From: Paraburkholderia largidicola
GTDB lineage: Bacteria; Pseudomonadota; Gammaproteobacteria; Burkholderiales; Burkholderiaceae
NCBI RefSeq assembly: GCF_013426895.1
Contig: NZ_AP023176.1
Location: forward strand, 992,001-1,056,000
Direction of reading: 5' to 3'
Length of the DNA: 64,000 bases
A program made the position numbers and the translations under genes. This document shows, in pieces, positions 16,839 through 25,281 of this stretch. The notes under the pieces are model-generated. The model had not been told where the DNA came from and searched no databases. It was given only the letters and a program-made list of their open reading frames with translations. The first letter of the stretch is position 1. Every line of letters starts with the position of its first letter.

Positions 16839-17675
16839 TTAGCGCAGATCGCGCACGGCGAGATGGTCCATGTCGCTGAACACCTGGTTTTCGCCGACCA
16901 TGCCCCAGATGAACGTATAGGCGCGCGTGCCGACGCCCGAGTGAATCGACCAGCTCGGCGAGATCACGGCCTGCTCGTTGTGCACGAGAATATGGCGCGT
17001 CTCCTGCGGCTCGCCGAGCATGTGGAAGACGGCGGCGTCATCGGCGACGTTGAAGTAGAAATACACCTCCATGCGCCGCTCGTGCGTATGGCACGGCATC
17101 GTGTTCCAGAGGCTGCCCGGCTCGAGCTTGGTCATGCCCATCGACAGCTGGCAGGTGGGCAGCACTTCGGGAACGATGAACTTGTAGATCGTGCGGCGGT
17201 TGCTCGTCGCGGGGTCGCCGAGCGTTTGCGGTGACGCTTCGGCGAGCGTGATGGTGCGCGTCGGATACGTGGCCTGCGCAGGCGCGCAGTTGAGATAAAA
17301 CTTCGCGGGATGCGCGGGATCGTCGCTGCCGAAGGTCAGCGACTGCGTGCCCTTGCCGACATAGATCGCTTCCTCGTTGCGCACCACAAAGCGTTTGCCG
17401 TCCGCTTCGACCCAGCCGTCGCCGCCGATATTGATCGCGCCGAGTTCGCGCCGCTCCAGCAGATAGCTGACACCGATCGACTTGCCTAGCGAACCAGGCA
17501 CTTCGACAGCGCGCGTCTGCGGAAACGCGCCGCCGACGATGATCCGGTCGATATGGCTATACGTGAGCGCCAGCGCGTCCGGCTCGAACACCTTCTCGAC
17601 CAGAAACTCTTTTCTAAGGCCCGCTGTATCGAGCGTTTTCGCGTATTCGCTGTTGATGCTCTGTCTGACTTCCAT
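16839..17675 (-). CDS. kduI: 5-dehydro-4-deoxy-D-glucuronate isomerase
   Basis: A 278-residue cupin-fold isomerase, the usual length. His196, His198, Glu203 ('[10 protein letters not shown]') and His245 ('SWSIHSGVG') sit at the positions of the zinc ligands I recall for the E. coli enzyme. It converts 5-keto-4-deoxyuronate to 2,5-diketo-3-deoxygluconate, the step before KduD. The start is fixed by GGAGGAGAC before the ATG at 17675. It leads the kduI-kduD operon and is divergent from kdgT. No oligogalacturonate lyase is visible, so the pathway may begin from unsaturated uronates made elsewhere or from free hexuronates. Confidence 0.95.
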   Translation of the reverse strand: MEVRQSINSEYAKTLDTAGLRKEFLVEKVFEPDALALTYSHIDRIIVGGAFPQTRAVEVPGSLGKSIGVSYLLERRELGAINIGGDGWVEADGKRFVVRNEEAIYVGKGTQSLTFGSDDPAHPAKFYLNCAPAQATYPTRTITLAEASPQTLGDPATSNRRTIYKFIVPEVLPTCQLSMGMTKLEPGSLWNTMPCHTHERRMEVYFYFNVADDAAVFHMLGEPQETRHILVHNEQAVISPSWSIHSGVGTRAYTFIWGMVGENQVFSDMDHLAVRDLR

Positions 17676-17834
17676 GTCTCCTCCACTGCAGGGCGGCACG
17701 CTGGACGTCGCGTCCGGGTTGATTGTGGGCGCAGTCTAGCACGATCGGAACGCCGGTCCGAAATGATGAAAACGTTAAATCTCCCTGTTCTCGGACCCGT
17801 ATTCTGAAAGCAGGGTAAACGATTAATCTCGGCG

Positions 17835-17883
17835 TCGACAAAAACGGAACATCGTTCCTTTGTCGATGCTATAGTCCGCGGAC
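17835..17883. promoter_or_regulatory. Palindrome cluster between kduI and kdgT (candidate KdgR/IclR operators)
   Basis: Three dyads overlap here. TCGACAAA (17835-17842) pairs with TTTGTCGA (17859-17866). Nested inside, GGAAC-ATC-GTTCC lies at 17846-17858. GTCCGCGGAC at 17874-17883 is a perfect palindrome. A -10-like TATAGT (17870-17875) overlaps the last one, and the kdgT start is at 17957. The dense symmetry in a divergent gap next to an IclR gene suggests repressor binding over the kdgT promoter. Confidence 0.5.
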
Positions 17884-17956
17884 AGGTGGATGTAGCCGGA
17901 CCATACCGGACCTTTCCACCGTTCCCATCACCGGCCTGGCGTCGTATGGAGGAGAC

Positions 17957-18973
17957 ATGAAACTGAAGAAGGCAATCGACCGCATACCGGGCGGTCTCAT
18001 GCTGGTACCGCTGTTGCTGGGCGCATGCGTGCATTCGTTCGCGCCGGGCGCGGGCAAATACTTTGGGTCGTTCACGAATGGCCTGATTACGGGCACCGTG
18101 CCGATTCTCGCCGTGTGGTTCTTCTGCATGGGCGCAACCATCGATCTGCGCGCCACGGGTACCGTGCTGCGCAAGTCGGGCACGCTGCTTGTCACGAAGA
18201 TGCTGGTGGCGTGGCTCGCGACGATCATCGCCTCGTCTCTGTTGCCGATCGACGGCATCAAGACGGGTCTGTTCGCCGGGCTGTCGGTGCTGGCCATCAC
18301 GACCTCGATGGACATGACCAACGGCGGTCTCTATGCGGCCGTGATGCAGCAGTACGGCACAAAGGAAGAAGCGGGCGCGTTCGTGCTGATGTCGATCGAA
18401 TCGGGGCCGCTCGTCAGCATGATCATTCTCGGCGCGACGGGCGTCGCGTTCTTCGAGCCGCGGCTGTTCGTCGGCGCGGTGCTGCCGTTCGTCATCGGCT
18501 TCACGCTGGGCAATCTGGATAGCGCGCTGCGCGAATTGTTCGGGCGCTGCGTGGTGCCGCTGATTCCGTTCTTCGGCTTCGCGCTCGGCAACGGCATCGA
18601 CCTGAACGTGATCGTCAAGAGCGGCATTCCGGGCGTGCTGCTCGGGTTGGGCGTGATCGTCATCACGGGCATTCCGCTGATTCTCGCCGACCGCTATATC
18701 GCGGGCGGCAACGGGGCGGCGGGTCTCGCGGCATCGTCGACGGCGGGCGCGGCGGTGGCCAACCCGTCGATCATCGGCGAGATGATTCCGCACTTCAAAC
18801 CCGTGGTCCCGGCCGCGACCGCGATGGTCGCGACCGCGTGCCTCGTGACCGCGCTGCTCGTGCCGATCCTGACTGCCGTGTGGTCGAAGCGTGCACGGAT
18901 GAAAGCGGGGCTGAGCGAGCGTACCGATGAAGATACCGGGCCGTTGCCGCAACCGCTTGGTGCGCATGAATAG
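17957..18973 (+). CDS. kdgT: 2-keto-3-deoxygluconate permease
   Basis: A 338-residue membrane carrier with about ten hydrophobic helices. '[20 protein letters not shown]' and '[19 protein letters not shown]' are KdgT signatures, as is '[20 protein letters not shown]'. KdgT takes up 2-keto-3-deoxygluconate by proton symport, feeding the same pool as KduI and KduD. GGAGGAGACATG gives a strong start. It is divergent from kduI with a 281-bp regulatory gap and ends before a strong bidirectional terminator. The KDG kinase and aldolase needed to finish the pathway are not in the window. Confidence 0.93.
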   Translation: MKLKKAIDRIPGGLMLVPLLLGACVHSFAPGAGKYFGSFTNGLITGTVPILAVWFFCMGATIDLRATGTVLRKSGTLLVTKMLVAWLATIIASSLLPIDGIKTGLFAGLSVLAITTSMDMTNGGLYAAVMQQYGTKEEAGAFVLMSIESGPLVSMIILGATGVAFFEPRLFVGAVLPFVIGFTLGNLDSALRELFGRCVVPLIPFFGFALGNGIDLNVIVKSGIPGVLLGLGVIVITGIPLILADRYIAGGNGAAGLAASSTAGAAVANPSIIGEMIPHFKPVVPAATAMVATACLVTALLVPILTAVWSKRARMKAGLSERTDEDTGPLPQPLGAHE

Positions 18974-19005
18974 CGCGCATCGGTAACGCACGCGCTGCAA
19001 GAAAA

Positions 19006-19048
19006 AACGGCGCGAACCGGCAGATCAGTCGAGCCGGTTCGCGCCGTT
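19006..19048. terminator. Bidirectional terminator between kdgT and the MFS gene
   Basis: A 16-bp perfect stem: AACGGCGCGAACCGGC (19006-19021) pairs with GCCGGTTCGCGCCGTT (19033-19048), with an 11-base loop. An A-run lies on the left (19002-19007) and a broken T-rich tract on the right, so it can serve both converging genes. Confidence 0.85.
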
Positions 19049-19086
19049 GTCGTTTGCGTTCTGCGCGAGTAACGTGATTCAGTTCT

Positions 19087-20304
19087 TCATGCGCGGCTCG
19101 CCGCGTGCGGCCTGCCGATCAAGAGATAGTGCACGAGTGCGATCACCGGGAACGCGGTCGCGACGCTTGCCACCAGCGTCCAGCCGCCATGATCGTACAG
19201 CGGGCTGGCGAGCGCCGAACCGATCGCGCCGCCGACGAAGATGCTCGTCATATACAGCGCGTTCAGCCGGTTGCGGCTCGCGGCATGCAACGCATAGATC
19301 TCGCGCTGGCCGAGCACCATGTTCATCTGCACCGCGAAGTCGAGCACGACGCCCGTCACGACGAGACCGGCAACGCCCCACGCGGGGTGAATCAGATTGG
19401 GCGAATAGGCGAGCGCGCCGACCACCAGCGCGATCAGCGTCGCGCGCACCGTGTGACCTGCATCCGCGAGCCGGCCCGCGATGGGCGCCGACGTCGCGCC
19501 GATTGCGCCGACCAGCGCGAACACGGCGATGGCCGTCTGCGACAGCCCGTAGTGACGCGTCAGTTCGACGGGCACGGCCGTCCAGAACAGGCTGAACGAG
19601 CCGAACATCAAGGCCTGATACAGCGCGCGATGACGCAGCACGGGCATCGTGCGCAGCAGATGCCCGAGCGATGCGATCAGTTGCGGATACGTCGCCTGAT
19701 GCGAGGGCTGGCGTGTCGGGATGGTCAGCGCGAGGACGGTCGTGACGATCGCCATCAGCACGGCAGCGGAGCCGAACACGACACGCCATCCGAAGTGACC
19801 CGCGACGACACTCGAAATGGGCCGCGACAGCAGAATGCCGAGCAGCAGTCCGCCCATGATCGTGCCGACGACGCGTCCACGCGTTTCGTCTGGCGCGAGA
19901 TGCGCGGCCAGGGGGATCAATATCTGCACCGCGACGGAACTGAAGCCGATCAGCAGCGAGACCGCGAGGAACGCGCCTGGCGCATGCGTGAAGGTCGCGG
20001 CGGCGAGGCTTGCTATCGACACTAGCGCCGTCGTGATCATCAGTTTGCGGTTTTCCAGCAGGTCGCCGAGCGGCACCAGAAAGAACAGGCCGAGCGCGTA
20101 GCCGATCTGCGTGAGCGAGACGATCAGGCTCGCCATGCCGCTCGACATGTGGATGGACGGCGCGATCAGTTCGGTGATTGGTTGAGCGTAGTAGAGGTTG
20201 GCGACGATCGCGCCGCAGCTGAAGGCGAATAACGTTATCAGGCCGCGCGTGAGCGCGGTGGTGGGTGGTTCGCTGCGTGCGAGTGTTGATGGACTGCTGG
20301 TCAT
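19087..20304 (-). CDS. MFS transporter (drug:H+ antiporter-like exporter)
   Basis: A 405-residue major facilitator with 12 predicted helices. The N-terminus ('GLITLFAFSCGAIVANLYYA', then 'QPITELIAPSIHMS') and 'SLTQIGYALGLFFLVPLGDL' resemble the YnfM/CynX-like export group. AAGGAGTCGGC before the ATG at 20304 sets the start. It stands alone, convergent with kdgT and separated by the terminator. Upstream, an unusual run of TTTTGCC repeats and element B fill the space to the next gene. The substrate is unknown; sugar-acid or drug efflux are both possible. Confidence 0.87.
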   Translation of the reverse strand: MTSSPSTLARSEPPTTALTRGLITLFAFSCGAIVANLYYAQPITELIAPSIHMSSGMASLIVSLTQIGYALGLFFLVPLGDLLENRKLMITTALVSIASLAAATFTHAPGAFLAVSLLIGFSSVAVQILIPLAAHLAPDETRGRVVGTIMGGLLLGILLSRPISSVVAGHFGWRVVFGSAAVLMAIVTTVLALTIPTRQPSHQATYPQLIASLGHLLRTMPVLRHRALYQALMFGSFSLFWTAVPVELTRHYGLSQTAIAVFALVGAIGATSAPIAGRLADAGHTVRATLIALVVGALAYSPNLIHPAWGVAGLVVTGVVLDFAVQMNMVLGQREIYALHAASRNRLNALYMTSIFVGGAIGSALASPLYDHGGWTLVASVATAFPVIALVHYLLIGRPHAASRA

Positions 20305-20328
20305 GCCGACTCCTTCTTCCTTTTTCCG

Positions 20329-20357
20329 TTTTGCCTTTTTGCCATTTGCCTTTTGCC
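20329..20357. repeat. Degenerate T3-5GCC heptad repeat upstream of the MFS gene
   Basis: Four consecutive units (TTTTGCC, TTTTTGCC, ATTTGCC, TTTTGCC) lie 25-53 bp upstream of the MFS start; on the transcribed strand they read as GGCAAA repeats. They could be a slippage tract or a multi-site operator in the 5' leader. Symmetry and known motifs are lacking. Confidence 0.6.
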
Positions 20358-20755
20358 AATGTCTGGCTATGGCTTGAATGCCTGGCGTGCGTGTTGTGGT
20401 TCGGTGTTGCCTTGCAGCATAGCGAATTGCGGTGAACGCTGCGCGTGGCGTGTATTGGGTGCGGGTGCAGGCTGGGTGGTTTGCGTGTAGTTTCCGCTGG
20501 CATCCGCGTGATGTTATCGGTTCGCAAGCGTTGCCCCTGTGCGGGGCGGCACCTACTTTTCTTTGCCGCCGCAAAGAAAAGTAGGCAAAAGAAAGCGGCT
20601 AACACCGCCAGTTCTTGTGTTTGCCTGAGGGCCCCCAACGGGTCTTACGCTTCACACGGCAGCGTACCTGTTCGAACTCGTTGCCAACGTTCTCTCTGTA
20701 CGCCTCACCCGCTTCACGCGCCTGCGCTTCAGCATGCGGTGCCAGACAGTCTACT

Positions 20756-20894
20756 GCCGCCCAGGTGGCAAACTGTGTGTAGGCCCAAGTGCTCCACACG
20801 CCTCACTTCGGACCGATAGCGCACGCGCCCCGAGCTGTAGGGGCGCCAGGCTATACGACGGGACAACCTGCACACAGTTTGCCACCTGGGCGGC
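20756..20894. repeat. 139-bp core of element B, identical to the core of element A
   Basis: Same sequence as 14555-14693, including the bounding 24-bp inverted repeats (20756-20779 and 20871-20894) and the inner GCGCCCC/GGGGCGC hairpin. Sequence just outside differs between the two elements by scattered substitutions, so the core is the best conserved part. Confidence 0.85.
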
Positions 20895-21096
20895 CGATAC
20901 CATTCGCTGCCGCCAGCAGTTATGCGGACGTTCGAAGCGGGTGAGGCATCTGTTCGAAGCGTTGGCAACACACGCAAACAAGAACGCCACCGTGTGAAGC
21001 GTAAGACCCTGTGGGGGCCCTCAGGCAAACACAAGAGCTGGCGGTGTTAGCCGCTTTCTTTTGCCTACTTTTCTTTGCGGCGGCAAAGAAAAGTAG

Positions 21097-21399
21097 GTGC
21101 CGCCCCGCACAGGGGCAACGCCTGAAACACGCTAACAAATCGCGGATGCCAGCGAAACCACAAGCAAACCGCCCAGCTTGCGCCAGGCAAACCCAAAGTG
21201 CCGCCCCGCACAGGGGCAACGCCTGAAACACGCTAACAAACCGCGGATGCCAGCAAAACCACAAGCAGACCACCCAGCTTGCGCCAGGCAAAACCAAAGT
21301 GCCGCCCCGCACAGGGGCAACGCTTGCGAACCAATAACATCACGCGGATGCCAGCAAAACCACACGCAAACCACCCAGCTTGCGCCCAGCAAACCCAAA
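21097..21399. repeat. Three tandem 101-bp units at the right end of element B
   Basis: Units occupy 21097-21197, 21198-21298 and 21299-21399, each exactly 101 bp. Each begins GTGCCGCCCCGCACAGGGGC and carries a GCGGATGCCAGC segment. Units 1 and 2 are the closest pair; unit 3 differs mainly in the middle, where it matches the element's left arm. The first unit is continuous with the element's right arm, so the array looks like repeated duplication of the terminus. Confidence 0.93.
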
Positions 21400-21517
21400 T
21401 CCGCATCGCAGATCCCACCAACACAGATTAACCGTTACGACCCGCCGCCTGAATAGGCACAGATTGCAAACGTCCGTTGCGTGGAACGCAATCACCTTCA
21501 TCGGCATAATCGCCCGC

Positions 21518-22444
21518 ATGGACAAACTGCTCGCGTTGAACACTCTGCTCGAAGTCGCCGACGCAGGCGGTTTCGCCAAGGCCGCGCAGCGTCTCGGCGT
21601 CGCGACGTCGTCGGTGACGCGGCTCATGGATGCGCTCGAAGCATCGCTCGGCACGGCCTTGCTCACCCGCACGCCGCGTAAGGTCAGCCTGACGGATGCA
21701 GGCACCGCCTACGTCGAGCAGATCTCCAAAGTACTCGACGATCTCGCCGAAGCCGATGAGAGCATTGTCGACAGCGGCGCCGCGCCCGTCGGTGCACTGC
21801 GCATCACCGTGCCGTCCGCGTACAACCGCATCCAGCTCGCGCCGCATCTCGCCGCGTTTCTCGCCGAGTATCCGCGCGTCGCACTCGATGTCGTCGTCGC
21901 CGATCACTACGCAGACCTCGCGCTCGATCGCATCGATGTCGCCGTGCGGATCGGCCTGCTGTCGCGCGATCCCAATCTCGTCGTGAAGAAGCTCGCCGAC
22001 AATCCGCGCTATATCGTTGCGAACCACGACTATCTGCAACGCGCCGGCACGCCGCCGACGCCCGCCGCGCTCGCCGGACACGAATGTCTGCGCATCGCGT
22101 ATGGCGGCAGTTATCGCGCGCGTCAGGTGTGGACGTTTAGCCAGGGCGCGGAACACGAGCGTATCGACGTGCGCGGACGGCTCATTTCGAACAGCCTCGA
22201 GATGCTGCTCGAAGCGGTGCTCGCCGGGCAAGGGCTGGCATTGTTGCCCGACTGGCTCGTTAATCGCGAGATCAAGGCGGGGCGTTTGATGCGCCTCTTC
22301 GCCGATTACGACATAACGGCGCAAAACGGCGAGGCCGTCGTCTACGCCGCTTATCTGCCCAATCGCCGTCATTCGAGCAAGGTGAAAGCGCTGCTGCGTT
22401 TTCTCGAAACACGTGTCGGCGATGCGACCCACAGCACGGCTTGA
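21518..22444 (+). CDS. LysR family transcriptional regulator
   Basis: A 308-residue LysR protein. The helix-turn-helix is 'GGFAKAAQRLGVATSSVTRL' followed by 'LLTRTPRKVSLTDAG'. The effector domain has 'RIDVAVRIGLLSRDPNLV' and 'GQGLALLPDWLVNREIKAGR', typical of the PA2877/DmlR-like branch. There is no Shine-Dalgarno before the ATG, but CATAAT lies eight bases upstream (21505-21510), so a leaderless transcript is possible. It starts 119 bp after the tandem array of element B and precedes the cupin operon on the same strand. It could regulate that operon or the MFS gene. Confidence 0.88.
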   Translation: MDKLLALNTLLEVADAGGFAKAAQRLGVATSSVTRLMDALEASLGTALLTRTPRKVSLTDAGTAYVEQISKVLDDLAEADESIVDSGAAPVGALRITVPSAYNRIQLAPHLAAFLAEYPRVALDVVVADHYADLALDRIDVAVRIGLLSRDPNLVVKKLADNPRYIVANHDYLQRAGTPPTPAALAGHECLRIAYGGSYRARQVWTFSQGAEHERIDVRGRLISNSLEMLLEAVLAGQGLALLPDWLVNREIKAGRLMRLFADYDITAQNGEAVVYAAYLPNRRHSSKVKALLRFLETRVGDATHSTA

Positions 22445-22531
22445 ACGCCCCGTTGGTCAGCGGTTTTCCTTTCGCAAGCATGTGCGCAATCGCGTAATCA
22501 ACGCTTGACACCGCTGTCGATCCGTTCGACC

Positions 22532-22571
22532 ATTGTGTCCACAATACGATTTTCTAGTCCATAATATGGAC
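22532..22571. promoter_or_regulatory. Paired palindromes upstream of the cupin operon
   Basis: ATTGTGTCCACAAT (22532-22545) and GTCCATAATATGGAC (22557-22571) are perfect palindromes, the second about a central A. Their centres are about 25 bp apart. They end 18 bp before the cupin ATG at 22590, and CATAAT within the second could be a -10 element. An IclR gene closes the operon, so repression by that protein is a reasonable inference. Confidence 0.55.
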
Positions 22572-22589
22572 GAAATCTTCGGAGACACA

Positions 22590-23117
22590 ATGACAGCCCC
22601 AACCAATGGCGTCGATGCGATGACGCCTTATCAGCTCCCCAATCCGCCCGAAGCGCTGCGTGAAATCGTCGTCGAGTCCGCGATTCCACAGGATGAACGC
22701 GTGTGGGTGCCGCAAGGCGAGAACGTCTCGTTCCGGCCGCTGTGCCTGAACGTATCGAGCGGCTACTGGATGAATCTGCTGCGCGTGCGCAAGTCGGGCG
22801 TGCTGAGCCGCCATCGCCATCCGCAGGCCGTGCACGGCATGGTGCTCAAAGGGCGCTGGCGTTATCTGGAGCACGACTGGGTCGCCACGGAAGGCAGCTA
22901 CGTGTTCGAGCCGCCGGGCGAAACGCACACGCTCTATGTGCCTGAAGACGTCGAAGAAATGATTACGTACTTCCAGGTCAACGGCGTCATGTACTACTGC
23001 GATCCGTATGGCAACTACACCGGCTACGAAGACGTGTTCACCAAGCTCGACATGTGCCGCGCGCACTACGAGCGCGTCGGGCTCGGCGCAAACTATGTCG
23101 ACCAGTTCGTGAGGTGA
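22590..23117 (+). CDS. 2,4'-dihydroxyacetophenone dioxygenase-family cupin
   Basis: A 175-residue cupin. 'SRHRHPQAVHGMVLKGRWRY' and 'FEPPGETHTLYVP' form the two cupin motifs; His75, His77, Glu94 and His113 are the likely metal ligands. The closest named relatives are 2,4'-dihydroxyacetophenone dioxygenases, which cleave a carbon-carbon bond next to a ketone using iron. GGAGACACA before the ATG sets the start. It is followed within 4 bp by an SDR gene, then an MFS carrier, so it probably opens a catabolic operon. The true substrate may be different, because family names outpace biochemistry here. Confidence 0.83.
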   Translation: MTAPTNGVDAMTPYQLPNPPEALREIVVESAIPQDERVWVPQGENVSFRPLCLNVSSGYWMNLLRVRKSGVLSRHRHPQAVHGMVLKGRWRYLEHDWVATEGSYVFEPPGETHTLYVPEDVEEMITYFQVNGVMYYCDPYGNYTGYEDVFTKLDMCRAHYERVGLGANYVDQFVR

Positions 23118-23120
23118 GCG

Positions 23121-23879
23121 GTGAATGCGCCTTTCGAATTGCGCCGTGCGTCGTATGACTTCACGGGCGCCGTGGCCGTCGTGACGGGCGGCGCGCGTGG
23201 GATCGGCGCGGAGATCGCGCGCCGGCTCGCGGACTGCGGCGCTTCCGTGGCCGTGTGGGATCGCGATACGGATGCTTCATTCGCCGATAACCCGCGCATC
23301 GCGTGCTTTGCGGTCGATATCGTCGACATCGCATCAGTGGAGCGCGCGGCGCAGGCAACGCTCGAACGCTTCGGCGGCGTCAACGTGCTGGTCAATAACG
23401 CGGGCTACGCAGGACCGACGATGCCCCTCGACGAATACGATCCCGCCGAATGGTCGCGCATCGTCGATGTGAATCTCAAAGGCACCTTCAACGTGTGCCG
23501 GCAACTCGTGCCCACGCTGCGCCGCGCGCGCGATGCGCGCATCGTCAATATCGCGTCGCTCGCGGGCAAGGAAGGCACGCCGAATGCGTCCGCCTACAGC
23601 GCCGCGAAAGCGGGCGTGCTGGCGCTGACGAAATCGCTCGGCAAGGAACTGGCGCAGGGCAACGTGCTCGTCAACGCGATTGCGCCCGCTGCCGTGCGCA
23701 CGTCGCTGCTCGAACAGATGTCGCCCGCGCACGTGCAGACGATGATCGACAAGAGCCCGATGAAGCGTCTCGGCGAGCCGGACGAAGTCGCGGAACTGAC
23801 GTTGTGGCTGTGCTCGTCGTCATGCACGTTCAGCACGGGCGCAGTGTTCGATCTTTCCGGAGGACGCGCCACTTACTGA
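23121..23879 (+). CDS. Short-chain dehydrogenase/reductase (FabG-like)
   Basis: A 252-residue classical SDR. TGGARGIG spans residues 22-29, NNAG follows at 92-95, and the catalytic residues are Ser146, Tyr159 and Lys163 ('YSAAKAG'). Asp47 after the second strand suggests preference for NAD(H). The start is GTG, three bases after the cupin stop, with GAGGTGAGC just upstream. The SDR probably oxidises or reduces an alcohol/ketone linked to the cupin substrate. 'MSPAHVQTMIDKSPMKRLGE' near the C-terminus is a typical FabG-like substrate loop. Exact substrate unknown. Confidence 0.87.
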   Translation: MNAPFELRRASYDFTGAVAVVTGGARGIGAEIARRLADCGASVAVWDRDTDASFADNPRIACFAVDIVDIASVERAAQATLERFGGVNVLVNNAGYAGPTMPLDEYDPAEWSRIVDVNLKGTFNVCRQLVPTLRRARDARIVNIASLAGKEGTPNASAYSAAKAGVLALTKSLGKELAQGNVLVNAIAPAAVRTSLLEQMSPAHVQTMIDKSPMKRLGEPDEVAELTLWLCSSSCTFSTGAVFDLSGGRATY

Positions 23880-23952
23880 TTGCCAGGCAACCCCATGCCA
23901 TTCACGCAGTAACTTCCACACAGACTCGCAAGAGCAACGGAGGAGACATCAC

Positions 23953-25266
23953 ATGCAAGAGAAATCACCGCGCCTGCGGCGCATTCAATGGATCGCGCTA
24001 ACGTTCCTGACGCTGGCGGGCATCGTCAATTACCTGGATCGCAGTACGCTGTCGATCGCCAATCATTCGGTGAGCGGCGAGCTTGGCTTGTCGGCGTCGC
24101 AAATGGGGCTGCTGCTGTCGGCCTTTTCGTTTGCGTACGCGTTTTCGCAGCTTCCCGTCGGTGCGATGCTCGACCGCTTCGGCGCGCGCGTCATGCTCGG
24201 CCTCGGGATGTTCGTGTGGTCGTGCGCGCAGTTGTGCGGCGGTCTCGTGCATACGTTGCCGCAGTTTCTCGCGGCGCGCATCGCGCTCGGCATCGGCGAA
24301 GCGCCGCAATTCCCGGCGGGCGCCAAGGTTGTCAGCGAATGGTATGCGCTGCGTGAACGCGGCCGTCCGACGGGTATTTTCACCACCTCGTCGACCATCG
24401 GACCGGCGCTCGCGCCGCCCATTCTCACCGTTCTGCTGCTGTCGTTCGGCTGGCGCTGGATGTTCGTCGTGATGGGCGTGCTGGGCATTGCAGTGTCGAT
24501 CGGCTGGTACATGATCTACCGCAATCGCGCCGACATCGCGCTCGAGCCGCATGAAGTCAAGCATCTGACGGAAGAAGAGCCGCTCGCGCGCGCGGAACGC
24601 AAGATGACGTTCGCCGAATGGCGCGGCCTGTTCGGCAACGCGACGACGTGGGGCATGATCTTCGGCTTCATGGGCGTGATCTATATGGTGTGGCTGTATC
24701 TGACGTGGCTGCCTGCCTATCTCGAACACGAACGGCATCTGACCATCGCGAAGACGGGCTGGGTCGTGTCGATTCCGTACATCTTCGGCACGCTCGGCAT
24801 GCTGTCGAGCGGCTTCGTCGCCGATGGCCTAATGGCGCGCGGCATGGCGCCGATCCGCAGCCGCAAGTGGCCGATCTGCTGCGGGCTGATCGGCGCGGCC
24901 GCGTTCACGGTGCCCGCCGCATTCACGCCGACGTTGACGCTCGCGATCGTCTACCTCTCTCTGGCGATGTACTTCGTCAACCTGGCAAGCGGCGCGGCAT
25001 GGGCGCTCGTCAGCGTGGCCGCGCCGCGGCACCTGGTGGCGTCGCTGGGCAGCATCCAGAACTTCGGCGGCTACTTTGGCGGCTCGTTCGCGCCGTTCAT
25101 CACGGGCGTCGTGGTCGACAAGACACATTCGTTCGTCAACGCGTTCCTGATCAGCGCGGGCGTCGCGTTCGCGGCGGCGCTGGTGTACATGTTCGTCGTG
25201 CGCGTGCCGATTGCCGAGCACGCGGACACGGGCGCCACGCCTGAAACCCGTATGACTCACCCCTGA
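23953..25266 (+). CDS. MFS transporter, anion:cation symporter type (GudP/ExuT/phthalate-like)
   Basis: A 437-residue carrier with 12 predicted helices. 'GIVNYLDRSTLSIANHSVSG', 'GARVMLGLGMFVWSCAQLCGG' and 'GIGEAPQFPAGAKVVSEWY' are hallmarks of the ACS family, which imports hexuronates, glucarate, galactonate, tartrate or aromatic acids. GGAGGAGACATCACATG gives the start. It sits between two SDR genes in the cupin operon, so it is the probable uptake system. Its likely substrate, an organic acid, is inferred from family only. Confidence 0.88.
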   Translation: MQEKSPRLRRIQWIALTFLTLAGIVNYLDRSTLSIANHSVSGELGLSASQMGLLLSAFSFAYAFSQLPVGAMLDRFGARVMLGLGMFVWSCAQLCGGLVHTLPQFLAARIALGIGEAPQFPAGAKVVSEWYALRERGRPTGIFTTSSTIGPALAPPILTVLLLSFGWRWMFVVMGVLGIAVSIGWYMIYRNRADIALEPHEVKHLTEEEPLARAERKMTFAEWRGLFGNATTWGMIFGFMGVIYMVWLYLTWLPAYLEHERHLTIAKTGWVVSIPYIFGTLGMLSSGFVADGLMARGMAPIRSRKWPICCGLIGAAAFTVPAAFTPTLTLAIVYLSLAMYFVNLASGAAWALVSVAAPRHLVASLGSIQNFGGYFGGSFAPFITGVVVDKTHSFVNAFLISAGVAFAAALVYMFVVRVPIAEHADTGATPETRMTHP

Positions 25267-25281
25267 ACTTCATCAATCGAT

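Larger units (their letters stand above)
20471..21399. repeat. Palindromic dispersed element B with tandem-duplicated right end
   Basis: Second copy of the element at 14255-15048, about 6 kb away in the same orientation. The left arm (20471 to about 20658) and right arm (about 20993 to 21150) are near-perfect inverted copies. Both contain the CTACTTTTCTTTGC/GCAAAGAAAAGTAG hairpin (20553-20584 and 21065-21096). The centre carries the 139-bp core. The right end continues as three 101-bp tandem units; the third unit is the best inverted match to the left terminus. It lies between the divergent MFS and LysR genes and may affect both promoters. No transposase or plausible coding frame. Confidence 0.9.

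Noticed and set aside
21097..21399. CRISPR or integron attC array
   Set aside because: 101-bp units are direct full-length copies with no unique spacers, gene cassettes or integrase.
14255..21399. Composite transposon bounded by elements A and B
   Set aside because: Both copies are in the same orientation, there is no transposase, no recognisable target duplication, and the enclosed genes are an ordinary uronate locus with normal codon use.
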